From Microbacterium sp. (GTDB lineage Bacteria > Actinomycetota > Actinomycetes > Actinomycetales > Microbacteriaceae): a stretch of 32,453 bases of DNA. Of the stretch, positions 8,107 through 15,593 are shown in pieces. The notes beneath the pieces are model-generated. The model searched no databases and was not told the origin of the DNA. It saw nothing but the letters and a program-made list of their open reading frames with translations. The translations under genes and the position numbers were made by a program. Location: NCBI GenBank assembly GCA_019510305.1, contig JAEKKN010000054.1, forward strand, positions 1 through 32,453, read 5' to 3'. The stretch's first letter is position 1; each line of letters opens with the position of its first letter.

Positions 8107-8790
8107 TCAGCCCTCGAAGCGGTAGCCGAGACCCCGCACGGTCACGAGCATCACGGGCTCACCTGGGTTCTGCTCGATGCGCGAGCGGATGCGCTTGATG
8201 TGCACGTCGAGCGTCTTGGTGTCGCCGAAGTAGTCGCTCCCCCACACGCGGTCGATCAGCTGCCCGCGCGTGAGAACGCGGCCCGAGTTGCGCATGAGCA
8301 CCTCGAGAAGCTCGAACTCCTTGAGGGGCATGTTGATCTGCTCGCCGTCGACCGAGACCGTGTGGCGGTCGATGTCGAGAGAGACGCGTCCGCCGTCGAG
8401 CACGCGCTCGTCGAGCTCGCTGTCGGCCTGCACCACGCGGCGCAGCACGGCGCGCATGCGCGCCAGCAGTTCTCGCGAAGAGTACGGCTTGGTGATGTAG
8501 TCGTCGGCGCCGAGCTCCAGCCCCACGACGATGTCGACCTCCGAGTCCTTGGCGGTCAGCATGATGATGGGCACGGCGGAGGTCGAGCGGATCTGGCGGC
8601 ACACCTCGGTTCCCGGCATACCCGGGAGCATCAGGTCGAGGAGGACGATGTCGGCCCCGCGCTCCCTGAACGCCGCGAGCGCGCCGGGTCCGTCTTCGGC
8701 GATCTCCACCTCGTATCCCTCTCGGCGCAGCAGGTACGCCAGCGGGTCGGCGAGGTCGGGCTCGTCTTCGACGAGAAGGATGCGGGTCAT
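8107..8790 (-). CDS. regX3: Phosphate response regulator RegX3 (PhoB/OmpR family)
   Basis: A 227-residue two-domain response regulator. The receiver domain has the acidic pocket (EDE near 8-10), the phospho-acceptor Asp52 in VLLDLMLPG, Thr79 and Lys101 in DDYITKPYSS. The OmpR-type winged helix (about 135-227) has LKEFELLEVLMRNSGRVLTRGQLIDRVWG and DVHIKRIRSRIEQ...VRGLGYRFE. It shares ATGA with the senX3 stop, so the pair is translationally coupled. RegX3 controls phosphate-starvation genes such as pst and phoU in actinobacteria. The PHO-box-like sites near senX3/phoU, ppk and pstS are the expected targets here. Confidence 0.93.
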   Translation of the reverse strand: MTRILLVEDEPDLADPLAYLLRREGYEVEIAEDGPGALAAFRERGADIVLLDLMLPGMPGTEVCRQIRSTSAVPIIMLTAKDSEVDIVVGLELGADDYITKPYSSRELLARMRAVLRRVVQADSELDERVLDGGRVSLDIDRHTVSVDGEQINMPLKEFELLEVLMRNSGRVLTRGQLIDRVWGSDYFGDTKTLDVHIKRIRSRIEQNPGEPVMLVTVRGLGYRFEG

Positions 8791-10016
8791 GCTGTCTCTC
8801 CGTTTCGGACGCGAGCAGCGACGGCCGTCTTGGCCGCCTTCTTCTCGCGCTTCTTCTTGCGCTTCTTCTCCTTCTTGCCCTCGCCTGCGACCGGCGAGTC
8901 GATGCGGGGAAGTCGGACGGTGAAAGTGGATCCACGACCGGGGCGCGACCACAGCAGCACCTCGCCGCCGTGACGCTGGATGGCGTGCTTGACGATCGAG
9001 AGGCCGAGCCCGGTACCACCGGTGCGGCGCGAGCGGGCTTCGTCTGCGCGGTAGAAGCGCTCGAAGATGCGCTCCCGGTCGGCCTCTGCGATGCCGATGC
9101 CCTGATCGGACACGGCGATCTCGACGAGGTCTCCGTCTGCCCGCACGCCGATGCCGACGCGGGATCCCTTCGGCGAATACACGATCGCGTTCGCGACGAG
9201 GTTGCCGATCGCCTCGATGAGGATCTGCGCGTCGCCGCGCACCCATACGCCGCGGTCGCCGCCGCGGGCGAGATCGACTCCGGCGGAGTCGGCCTGCACC
9301 ACGTGGGCTTCGATCGACGCCGCGATGACCTCGTCGATCGACACCGGGCGCACGTCGCCGAGCCCGTCGTCGGCCTGCAGGCGAGAGAGGCTCATGATGC
9401 GCCCCGTGAGCTGGCCGAGCCGGGCGGCCTCCGCCGAGATGCGGGCGGCGAAGATGCGCACCTGCGCGGGGTCGTCGGCGGCCGACTCGATCGCCTCGGC
9501 GAGCAGCGTGACCGCGCCCACGGGCGTCTTCAGCTCGTGGCTGGTGTTCGCCACGAAGTCGCGGCGCATCTGGTCGAGACGTTCCTGCTCGGTGACGTCC
9601 CGGATGATGAGGAGCGCCATACGAGGGCTGATCACGCTGGCACGGGCCGAGACGAGCCGCGGGTCGAGGCTCAGCCCTCCCCTGGTGATGCGCAGCGACT
9701 CGGTGGCGGTGCCGCCCGTCGCGCGCACGCCGCGCACCAGCTGGCGCAGCTCGGAGTTGTCGAGCGTCGAGCCGACCGAGATGCCGAAGCGGGCAGCCGC
9801 GAGCGACGCCGCCAGCACGAGGCCGGAGGTGTCGATGACGCACGCGGCGTCATCCATGCTGCCGAGCACATCCGTCACGCCCTCAGGGACGATCGTCGAG
9901 GTCTCCTCGTCCAACCGCGCCCGCGCCCGGTACGCCCAGACCACGACCAGCGAGAGCGCGATGCCGATCAGCAGGCCGATGGCGAGCGAGATCAGAGCGA
10001 TCTGGGGCAGGGTCAT
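8787..10016 (-). CDS. senX3: Sensor histidine kinase SenX3
   Basis: A 409-residue membrane kinase. One transmembrane helix (residues 5-28) is followed by a PAS-like region (about 45-140), the H-box FVANTSHELKTP with phospho-acceptor His160, the N-box ANAIVYSP, and the G-boxes SDQGIGIA (303-310) and TGGTGLGLSIVKHA. There is almost no extracytoplasmic sensor, fitting SenX3, which is thought to read Pi through PhoU and the Pst transporter. Unusual: a Lys/Arg-rich tail EGKKEKKRKKKREKK (379-393) after the kinase core. The ATG at 10016 has TACTCT (10023-10028) exactly six bases upstream, suggesting a leaderless mRNA. Divergent from phoU. Confidence 0.93.
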   Translation of the reverse strand: MTLPQIALISLAIGLLIGIALSLVVVWAYRARARLDEETSTIVPEGVTDVLGSMDDAACVIDTSGLVLAASLAAARFGISVGSTLDNSELRQLVRGVRATGGTATESLRITRGGLSLDPRLVSARASVISPRMALLIIRDVTEQERLDQMRRDFVANTSHELKTPVGAVTLLAEAIESAADDPAQVRIFAARISAEAARLGQLTGRIMSLSRLQADDGLGDVRPVSIDEVIAASIEAHVVQADSAGVDLARGGDRGVWVRGDAQILIEAIGNLVANAIVYSPKGSRVGIGVRADGDLVEIAVSDQGIGIAEADRERIFERFYRADEARSRRTGGTGLGLSIVKHAIQRHGGEVLLWSRPGRGSTFTVRLPRIDSPVAGEGKKEKKRKKKREKKAAKTAVAARVRNGETA

Positions 10017-10022
10017 GCCTCA

Positions 10023-10132
10023 AGAGTAGAGTGCGTTCACCTGCGCTCCGGCGGGTTTCCGGTGCTCGGCGGCATCCCGCGAAGTACTATTCACGTGCTG
10101 GGCACCGTTCGTTAACCTTCGGGGCACACAAT
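10023..10132. promoter_or_regulatory. Divergent senX3/phoU control region with PHO-box-like sites
   Basis: GTTCACCTGCG at 10035-10045 abuts the senX3 -10 (TACTCT, 10023-10028). GTTAACCTTCG at 10111-10121 lies just before a possible phoU -10 (CACAAT, 10127-10132). These resemble the 11-bp direct-repeat units bound by PhoP/RegX3-type regulators (GTTCACC core). Autoregulation of senX3-regX3 and Pi control of phoU are inferred. Confidence 0.55.
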
Positions 10133-10212
10133 CGCATCGGGCCTGTGCGGAGCGCGGCCCTACCCTCTCGCGGACCTTTCCGACGAGATCCGAATGAAAG
10201 GTTGCGCCCACC

Positions 10213-10923
10213 ATGCGCGAAGTCTTCCACCAGTCCCTCGAGGACCTGCAGAACCGCCTCGTGGAGATCGCGGACCTCGTCACGGTCTCGATCGACAAGG
10301 CGACCCGCGCGTTCGCCACGAGCGACGTCGCCCTCGCCGAGGAGGTCATCGCAGACGACGCGAAGATCGACGAGCTGGCTGTGGCCCTCGACGAGCAGGC
10401 CATCGAGATCCTCGCCCGCCAGCAGCCGGTCGCCCGCGATCTGCGCATCGTCGTCACGGCGTTGCGTGTCAGCGCCTCCCTGGAGCGCATGGGCGACATG
10501 TCGGAGCACATCTCCCAGCTCGCGCGCCTGCGCTTCCCCGAGCGGGCCGTCCCGAAGGGCCTCAAGGGCACCTTCACGAAGATGGGCGAGCTGGACGTCG
10601 AGATCGCCCGCACGCTGTCGGCCCTGCTCCGCACGCAGGATCTGCGACTCGCCGACGCGATCCGCAACACCGACGACGACATCGACGAGCTGCACGCCAG
10701 CGTGTTCGAGAAGGTCCTCAGCGACAACTGGAAGGGTGAGGCGACCGCGACGGTCGACGCCACTCTGGCCAGCCGGTACCACGAGCGCTTCGCCGACCAC
10801 GCGGTCGCGGTGGCCAAGAAGGTCGTCTACCTCGCCACCGGCGACTGGCACGTCGATGAAGAGGACATCGCCCTCGCCGTCGAGCAGCAGGAGCTCGGTC
10901 AGCAGGAGCACGGACACGCCTGA
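10213..10923 (+). CDS. phoU: Phosphate signalling protein PhoU
   Basis: A 236-residue all-helical protein with the two three-helix bundles of PhoU. The first has MREVFHQSLEDLQNRLVEIADLV...ADDAKIDELAVALDEQAIEILARQQPVARDLRIVVTALRVSASLERMGDMSEHIS; the second repeats with NTDDDIDELHASVFEKVL and SRYHERFADHAVAVAKKVVYLATG. The E/DxxxD-type acidic motifs that bind metal clusters are present. PhoU links the Pst transporter to the sensor kinase and represses the Pho response when phosphate is plentiful. Ribosome site GAAAGG is upstream of the ATG. Divergent from senX3, convergent with gpmA. Confidence 0.93.
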   Translation: MREVFHQSLEDLQNRLVEIADLVTVSIDKATRAFATSDVALAEEVIADDAKIDELAVALDEQAIEILARQQPVARDLRIVVTALRVSASLERMGDMSEHISQLARLRFPERAVPKGLKGTFTKMGELDVEIARTLSALLRTQDLRLADAIRNTDDDIDELHASVFEKVLSDNWKGEATATVDATLASRYHERFADHAVAVAKKVVYLATGDWHVDEEDIALAVEQQELGQQEHGHA

Positions 10924-10933
10924 ACCCCGGCCT

Positions 10934-10984
10934 GATACGCAGAACGGGGCGGATGCTGTCAGCATCCGCCCCGTTCTGCGTATC
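10934..10984. terminator. 51-nt near-perfect palindrome, bidirectional terminator for phoU and gpmA
   Basis: Two 25-base arms (10934-10958 and 10960-10984) are perfectly complementary around a single central base. The core contains GGCGGATGC / GCATCCGCC. It lies between two convergent stop codons. There is no long U-run, but the stem is very stable. Confidence 0.85.
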
Positions 10985-10986
10985 GG

Positions 10987-11730
10987 CTACTTCTTGCCCT
11001 GCGCGGCGACCGCTGCCGCGCCGGCGGCCGCGGCCTCAGGGTCGAGGTAGCGACCGGGTCCGGTCGGGACGTTGTCGTCGTCGAGCTCGTAGACCAGCGG
11101 GATGCCGGTGGGGATGTTCAGCTCGGCGATGTCCTCGTCGCTGATGCCTTCGAGGTGCTTCACGAGGCCGCGCAGCGAGTTGCCGTGCGCCGTGACGAGC
11201 ACCGTCTTGCCGGCCTCCAGGTCGGGGACGATCGCGCTCTCCCAGTACGGCAGCAGGCGGTCGATCACGAGCTTGAGCGACTCGGTGCGCGGAACCTCGC
11301 CGTCGATGCCTGCATAGCGCGGGTCGTTCACCTGGCTGAACTCGCTCGCATCGTCGAGCACGGGCGGCGGCACGTCGAACGACCGACGCCACAGCTGGAA
11401 CTGCTCGGCGCCGAACTCCTCGAGCGTCTCGGCCTTGTCCTTGCCCTGCAACGCACCGTAGTGACGCTCGTTGAGTCGCCATGAGCGGGTCACCGGGATC
11501 CACAGCCGGTCGGCGGCGTCGAGGGCGATGTTCGCGGTCTGGATGGCACGGCTCAGCAGCGACGTGTGCAGGACGTCGGGAAGGAGGCCCGCCTCGGCGA
11601 GCAGCTCGCCGCCGCGCTGGGCCTCGGCCTTGCCCTGCTCGTTCAGGCGGACGTCCACCCAGCCGGTGAAGAGGTTCAGTTCGTTCCACTCGCTCCGGCC
11701 GTGGCGGAGCAGGATCAGGGTGCGGGTCAT
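10987..11730 (-). CDS. gpmA: 2,3-bisphosphoglycerate-dependent phosphoglycerate mutase
   Basis: A 247-residue cofactor-dependent mutase of glycolysis, interconverting 3- and 2-phosphoglycerate. The phospho-histidine motif [10 protein letters not shown] has His10; Glu88 (in LNERHYG) is the proton donor and His182 ([11 protein letters not shown]) the second catalytic His. Sequence through [11 protein letters not shown] and [10 protein letters not shown] is characteristic of GpmA rather than the broad histidine phosphatase family. The tail is Ala-rich and ends QGKK. TAAGCT (11737-11742) lies exactly six bases before the ATG, so the mRNA is probably leaderless. Confidence 0.95.
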   Translation of the reverse strand: MTRTLILLRHGRSEWNELNLFTGWVDVRLNEQGKAEAQRGGELLAEAGLLPDVLHTSLLSRAIQTANIALDAADRLWIPVTRSWRLNERHYGALQGKDKAETLEEFGAEQFQLWRRSFDVPPPVLDDASEFSQVNDPRYAGIDGEVPRTESLKLVIDRLLPYWESAIVPDLEAGKTVLVTAHGNSLRGLVKHLEGISDEDIAELNIPTGIPLVYELDDDNVPTGPGRYLDPEAAAAGAAAVAAQGKK

Positions 11731-11809
11731 GGTCCCAGCTTATCGACAGAGGCGTCGGCCGCTCGGCCTGGGCGTCCTGGGCAGGGCGAAGGACTGCAAG
11801 GATTGACAT

Positions 11810-12634
11810 ATGGCGTCATCTCCCCTCGGCAGGCCCACGCGCGGCACCACGGGGACGAACCGGCTGCGGCGCAACGATCGCTGGATCGCGGCATCCGAGC
11901 CCTTGCGCACCGCTGCCGACCCCCTCGTCGTCGACCTGGGGTACGGGGCGAGCGGCGTGACCGCCTTCGAACTCGCCGCCCGGCTCCGCCGGATCAGGCC
12001 GGATGCCGAAGTGCTCGGTCTCGAGATCGACCCCGCTCGGGTCGCGCTCGCCACATCGCAGCTCGAGGAGGTCAGGGCGGGCAGGACGCCCTTTCCCCCG
12101 GATCTGAGGGTGTCTTTCGCTCGCGGCGGTTTCGAGGTGCCTCTTCCGACAGGACGGCGGGCAGCCGTCATCCGCGCCATGAACGTGCTGCGCCAGTATG
12201 ACGAGTCCGAGGTCGCAGGGGCCTGGCGCACGACGGCGGCACGGTTGGCGCCGGGGGGTCTGCTCGTCGAGGGGACGTGCGACGAGATCGGTCGCATCTC
12301 CAGCTGGGTCGACGTCGGACCCGACGGTACGCCGGTGCGCTTCACGCTCTCGCTGCGGCTCGCCGACCTCGATCGGCCCGGCATCGTCGCCGAACGGCTG
12401 CCGAAGGCGCTGATCCATCGGAACGTGCCCGGGGAGCGCATCCACGCGCTGCTCGTCGACCTCGACCAGGAATGGGAGCGCGCCTCACCTCTGTCCGCCT
12501 TCGGCGCGACCCAGCGCTTCCTCGCCGCAGTCGCGGGGCTCAAGGCTCAGGGGTGGCCCGTGCAGGGCGGCCGGACGCGGTGGAAGCTCGGCGAGCTCAG
12601 CCTGCCGTGGGACGCGGTGGCGCCGCTCGCCTAA
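11810..12634 (+). CDS. Class I SAM-dependent methyltransferase (substrate unknown)
   Basis: A 274-residue protein with a SAM-binding signature LVVDLGYGASGVTAFELAARLRR (about 39-61, GxGxSG-like) and the acidic loop VLGLEIDP (69-76). VIRAMNVLRQYDESEV and LAPGGLLVEGTCDE fit motifs IV and post-I of class I methyltransferases. The C-terminal part has no motif I recognise. AAGGA precedes the ATG at 11810. It ends by overlapping the convergent ygfZ-like gene by four bases. It is conserved in actinobacteria in my recollection, but the substrate is not known. Confidence 0.75.
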   Translation: MASSPLGRPTRGTTGTNRLRRNDRWIAASEPLRTAADPLVVDLGYGASGVTAFELAARLRRIRPDAEVLGLEIDPARVALATSQLEEVRAGRTPFPPDLRVSFARGGFEVPLPTGRRAAVIRAMNVLRQYDESEVAGAWRTTAARLAPGGLLVEGTCDEIGRISSWVDVGPDGTPVRFTLSLRLADLDRPGIVAERLPKALIHRNVPGERIHALLVDLDQEWERASPLSAFGATQRFLAAVAGLKAQGWPVQGGRTRWKLGELSLPWDAVAPLA

Positions 12635-13746
12635 CCGCGAGGATCGGGGGCGGAGGGGCGTCGCGAAAGCCGAGTGAGTCGAGGGATGTCGGCGGTCGCA
12701 CCGGCGTCCGCAGGCACGATCACCTGCTGCGCTGCGGCGATGTCGCCTTCGGCCGTGCGGACGACGAGGTCGCCCTCCGGTGCACGTCGCGACAGGATCG
12801 CGAGTGCGATCGGGCCGTCCTCGAAGTGCCGCGCCACCGACGTGATGTGCCCGAGTTCGTCGTCGCCGAGGAGCACGGGATCCCCCGGCGCGGGGAGGAC
12901 CGCATCGCTGCCGTCGAGATGCAGGGCGGCGAGCCGCCGTGGCGGATGACCGAGGTTGTGCACCTTCGCAACGGTCTCCTGGCCGCGATAGCATCCCTTG
13001 CTCAGGTGCACGGCGGTGCGGATCCAGTCGGATTCGTGCGGCAGCGAGCGATCGTCCACTTCCGCGGCCCATCGCGGGCGCCACGCCGCGACGCGGAGAG
13101 CCTCGGCGGCGAGCAGGCCCGCGAGCGATTCGACAGGCGTCGACGCGGCGAGCGCCGCAGCAGCATCAGCCGTCACGACGGCGACCCGCCACGCGAGCGC
13201 CGAACCGGGGTGCTCGGCGACCTCGGCGTACTGATGCCCGCCCGCGCTCACCCGCTGCCAGGGGTCGCTCCACACCAGGGCGACGCCGTGAGGAGCGGAT
13301 GCCGCCGCGCCCGCGAGCTCGGCCGCCGAACCGCCGTCGACGAAGCCGATCAGCTGCAGGTCGTCGCGGACCGCGACCGTCGCCTGGGTGCGGAACTTCA
13401 TGCGGGTGAGCCAGGCGGCCAGCGGCTCGACGTCCGCGGCGTCCGCGATCAGCCAGGTCGACGCGCCGTCGTCGAGAACGGCCGCGGCGTGCTCGACGCG
13501 TCCCTGCGGGTCGAGAACCAGAAGCTCCGTACTCTCGCCCGGGGCCAGGTGACCGACGGCCTGCGAGGTGATCGAGTCGAGCCAGCCGAGTCGTTCGGGG
13601 CCGGCGACCTCGATCACGGCACGGTCGCCGAGCGGAACGAGCGCCTCAGCCGCAGCGAGTCGACGCTGCTCGCGGAAAACGTCGCCGAAGTGCGAGATGA
13701 CGCCGTCGCTCGAGACGGCTCCGTCGATGTCCACGAACCCGGCCAT
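12631..13746 (-). CDS. ygfZ: YgfZ/GcvT-like folate-binding protein
   Basis: A 371-residue protein of the YgfZ family, related to the glycine-cleavage T-protein. The diagnostic KGCYRGQE motif containing the conserved Cys is present (TAVHLSKGCYRGQETVAKVHNLG). The folate-binding fold is seen in VPLGDRAVIEVAGPERLGWLDSITSQAV and LLVLDPQGRVEHAAAVL. YgfZ supports Fe-S cluster enzymes in E. coli, so a similar role is inferred. The start ATG shares one base with the TGA of the upstream heme-barrel gene (TGATG), so the two are translationally coupled; this pairing is common in actinobacteria. Confidence 0.88.
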   Translation of the reverse strand: MAGFVDIDGAVSSDGVISHFGDVFREQRRLAAAEALVPLGDRAVIEVAGPERLGWLDSITSQAVGHLAPGESTELLVLDPQGRVEHAAAVLDDGASTWLIADAADVEPLAAWLTRMKFRTQATVAVRDDLQLIGFVDGGSAAELAGAAASAPHGVALVWSDPWQRVSAGGHQYAEVAEHPGSALAWRVAVVTADAAAALAASTPVESLAGLLAAEALRVAAWRPRWAAEVDDRSLPHESDWIRTAVHLSKGCYRGQETVAKVHNLGHPPRRLAALHLDGSDAVLPAPGDPVLLGDDELGHITSVARHFEDGPIALAILSRRAPEGDLVVRTAEGDIAAAQQVIVPADAGATADIPRLTRLSRRPSAPDPRG

Positions 13747-14348
13747 CAGACCCTCGCCAGGCGCGCCGAGGCGTGCGAGCGCAACTGCGTGCCGAGCGCG
13801 GCGATGTCCCACGCCCAGAGCAGGTGGTTGTCGACCAGGCCGTACATGCGTGATGCTGCGCCGTAGGCCTTGCCGCCCGCCGGACGCACGATCGCATCGG
13901 AGGCGATGTCGACGCGCGGACCGTTGATCTCCCCCAGGTACAGCTCGAGGGTGCCGTCGGCGTGCGCGAGGGACACTTCGAGAGGGAAGCCCCCCGCGGT
14001 GCTGCGCAGCGCCTCGACGTCGTGGACGTCGCGGATCACGGCGGGGGCGGTGGGAGGAAGCAGAGCGGGACCGGCATCCGACTCCCCCGCAGGACGCGAC
14101 AGGCGCCAGAATCCGCTCTCCGCGACCAGGGGAACGGACGCTGATCCGTCATCGCCGACGAACGTCGCAGTGGCCGCGTAGTTGAGGAAGGGGCCGCCGT
14201 CGTGGCTGAAGCTCACCCGATGCGTGAACTCGCCCTGCAGCCGTTCGTCGCCGACGGGGTAGTCGATGACCCCGGTGCCCTCCCAGACGCCGATCAGCCA
14301 GGAGAGAGGGGCGAGGTCTGCGGGAAGATCCGCAGGAAGCTCGAGCAT
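13746..14348 (-). CDS. FABP-like heme-binding beta-barrel protein (nitrobindin/THAP4-like)
   Basis: A 200-residue protein of the DUF1794/nitrobindin family. The N-terminal GxWxGxG signature appears as LIGVWEGTG (residues 19-27), and strand-rich sequence follows ([41 protein letters not shown]). A C-terminal His in [12 protein letters not shown] is placed where the heme ligand lies in Mtb Rv2717c and human THAP4. Heme binding with peroxynitrite isomerase or NO sensing is known for the family and inferred here. Transcribed with ygfZ. Confidence 0.85.
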   Translation of the reverse strand: MLELPADLPADLAPLSWLIGVWEGTGVIDYPVGDERLQGEFTHRVSFSHDGGPFLNYAATATFVGDDGSASVPLVAESGFWRLSRPAGESDAGPALLPPTAPAVIRDVHDVEALRSTAGGFPLEVSLAHADGTLELYLGEINGPRVDIASDAIVRPAGGKAYGAASRMYGLVDNHLLWAWDIAALGTQLRSHASARLARV

Positions 14349-14352
14349 GCGC

Positions 14353-14466
14353 TCAGCGCTGGCCGCGGAAGAGGTTGCGCAGCACCACGACCGAGACGAA
14401 GGCGATCGAGAGGCTCGCGAGACCCAGCAGGCCGATGAAGAAGAATTCGAGGGCGACGAGATCCAT
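14353..14466 (-). CDS. Small 37-residue membrane protein
   Basis: A short reading frame encoding [20 protein letters not shown] followed by [17 protein letters not shown]. One hydrophobic helix spans most of the chain and a positively charged C-terminus would face the cytosol. TAGGCT (14473-14478) lies exactly six bases upstream of the ATG, the same leaderless arrangement as several certain genes here, which supports translation. It sits four bases from the heme-barrel gene and may be its first cistron. Function unknown. Confidence 0.6.
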   Translation of the reverse strand: MDLVALEFFFIGLLGLASLSIAFVSVVVLRNLFRGQR

Positions 14467-14496
14467 GCCTCCAGCCTACCCCCCGAATGCGGGTGG

Positions 14497-14787
14497 TCAG
14501 GCGGGGATGAGAGCGGCGAGGCCGAACCCCGTCGCGATGAGCCCGGTCAGCACGAGGGCGCCCGTGACACTGCAAGCGACCCGGAAGATGAATCCCTGCG
14601 TGCTGCCGTACCAGAGCTGTACGGCGAACGAGAGCAGTACCAGACCGCCGAAGACGACGAGCATCCACGAGACGCGCCACTCCTCCGGGACGAACACTCC
14701 GACGGCGATCGAGGCGAGGAATGCCACGGCCCACACGACGAAAACACCGACGAAGGCGTTGCGCGGGGCGAGTGCGGGTTCCGACAT
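14497..14787 (-). CDS. Small integral membrane protein
   Basis: A 96-residue protein with three predicted transmembrane helices: about 12-32 ([20 protein letters not shown]), 40-58 ([19 protein letters not shown]) and 70-94. The family has no known function; it is short and Ala/Val-rich like many actinobacterial accessory membrane proteins. GGAG lies just before the ATG at 14787. Transcribed away from the glnR-type gene. Confidence 0.75.
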   Translation of the reverse strand: MSEPALAPRNAFVGVFVVWAVAFLASIAVGVFVPEEWRVSWMLVVFGGLVLLSFAVQLWYGSTQGFIFRVACSVTGALVLTGLIATGFGLAALIPA

Positions 14788-14815
14788 GTCTCCATTGTCA
14801 CCTATCCGGTGCCGG

Positions 14816-14821
14816 TATCAT
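14816..14821 (+). promoter_or_regulatory. Predicted -10 of the GlnR-type regulator
   Basis: TATCAT, about 39 bases before the GTG start at 14860. No clear -35 or operator was recognised. Confidence 0.35.
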
Positions 14822-14859
14822 TGCGTCACGGCGACATCCGTCGGCCGAGAGGAGAGCGT

Positions 14860-15540
14860 GTGGCCCAGGTGCTGGCGTTGACCAACGCTCCGATCACGGA
14901 GCTGGTGCTCCCCGCGCTCGAGCTGCTCAGCCACGGCGTCCGCCAGATTCCCGCGGAGCCTGCTCAGCTCGTGAACGCCCCGGAGTACGACATCGTGATC
15001 GTGGATGCGCGGACCGACCTGGTCGGGGCGAAGTCGCTGTGCCGGCTGCTGCGTGCCGCGGGGCAGGATGCTCCGCTGCTGCTGGTGGTCACGGAGGGCG
15101 GCATGAGCGCGGTCTCGGGCGAATGGGGCATCGACGATGTGCTGCTCGCCACGGCGGGACCCGCCGAGATCGACGCGAGGCTGCGGCTCGCGCTCGCTCG
15201 CCACGAGGCGGCGGCAGAGCCCTCCCGCGTGCAGGCGTCCGGCGTCACGATCGACGAGCAGTCGTATTCGGCCAAGCTCCACGGTCGCCCGCTGGATCTC
15301 ACGTACAAGGAGTTCCAGCTCCTGCACTTCCTCGCGACCCACCCCTCCCGTGTCTTCACCAGGGAGCAGCTGCTCAGCGAGGTGTGGGGGTACGACTACT
15401 TCGGCGGCACGCGGACGGTCGACGTGCACGTGCGACGACTGCGCGCCAAGCTCGGCGATCAGGAGCAGATCATCGGCACCGTGCGCAACGTGGGCTACCG
15501 CTTCAACGTCTACGAGGACGAGACCGTCGCATCGCGGTAA
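14860..15540 (+). CDS. glnR: GlnR-type winged-helix response regulator (nitrogen control, probable)
   Basis: A 226-residue OmpR-family protein. The receiver-like half is atypical: [25 protein letters not shown], and VIVDARTD carries Asp49, but the usual acidic pair and Lys of a phosphotransfer site are not evident. GlnR is known to act without classical phosphorylation. The winged helix has [53 protein letters not shown] and [10 protein letters not shown]. In mycobacteria GlnR (Rv0818) lies next to phosphate genes (phoT, phoY2), which fits this location before ppk. GAGGAG precedes the GTG start. It could be another OmpR regulator. Confidence 0.7.
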   Translation: MAQVLALTNAPITELVLPALELLSHGVRQIPAEPAQLVNAPEYDIVIVDARTDLVGAKSLCRLLRAAGQDAPLLLVVTEGGMSAVSGEWGIDDVLLATAGPAEIDARLRLALARHEAAAEPSRVQASGVTIDEQSYSAKLHGRPLDLTYKEFQLLHFLATHPSRVFTREQLLSEVWGYDYFGGTRTVDVHVRRLRAKLGDQEQIIGTVRNVGYRFNVYEDETVASR

Positions 15541-15553
15541 CGGAACCGCCGCC

Positions 15554-15587
15554 GTTCACACACGTGACACCTTGCGGTGCTTAGATG
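15554..15587 (+). promoter_or_regulatory. ppk promoter with PHO-box-like element
   Basis: GTTCACACACG at 15554-15564 matches the PHO-box core. TTAGAT (15581-15586) is a good -10 and lies seven bases before the ATG at 15594, implying a leaderless ppk mRNA. Confidence 0.5.
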
Positions 15588-15593
15588 TACCCC

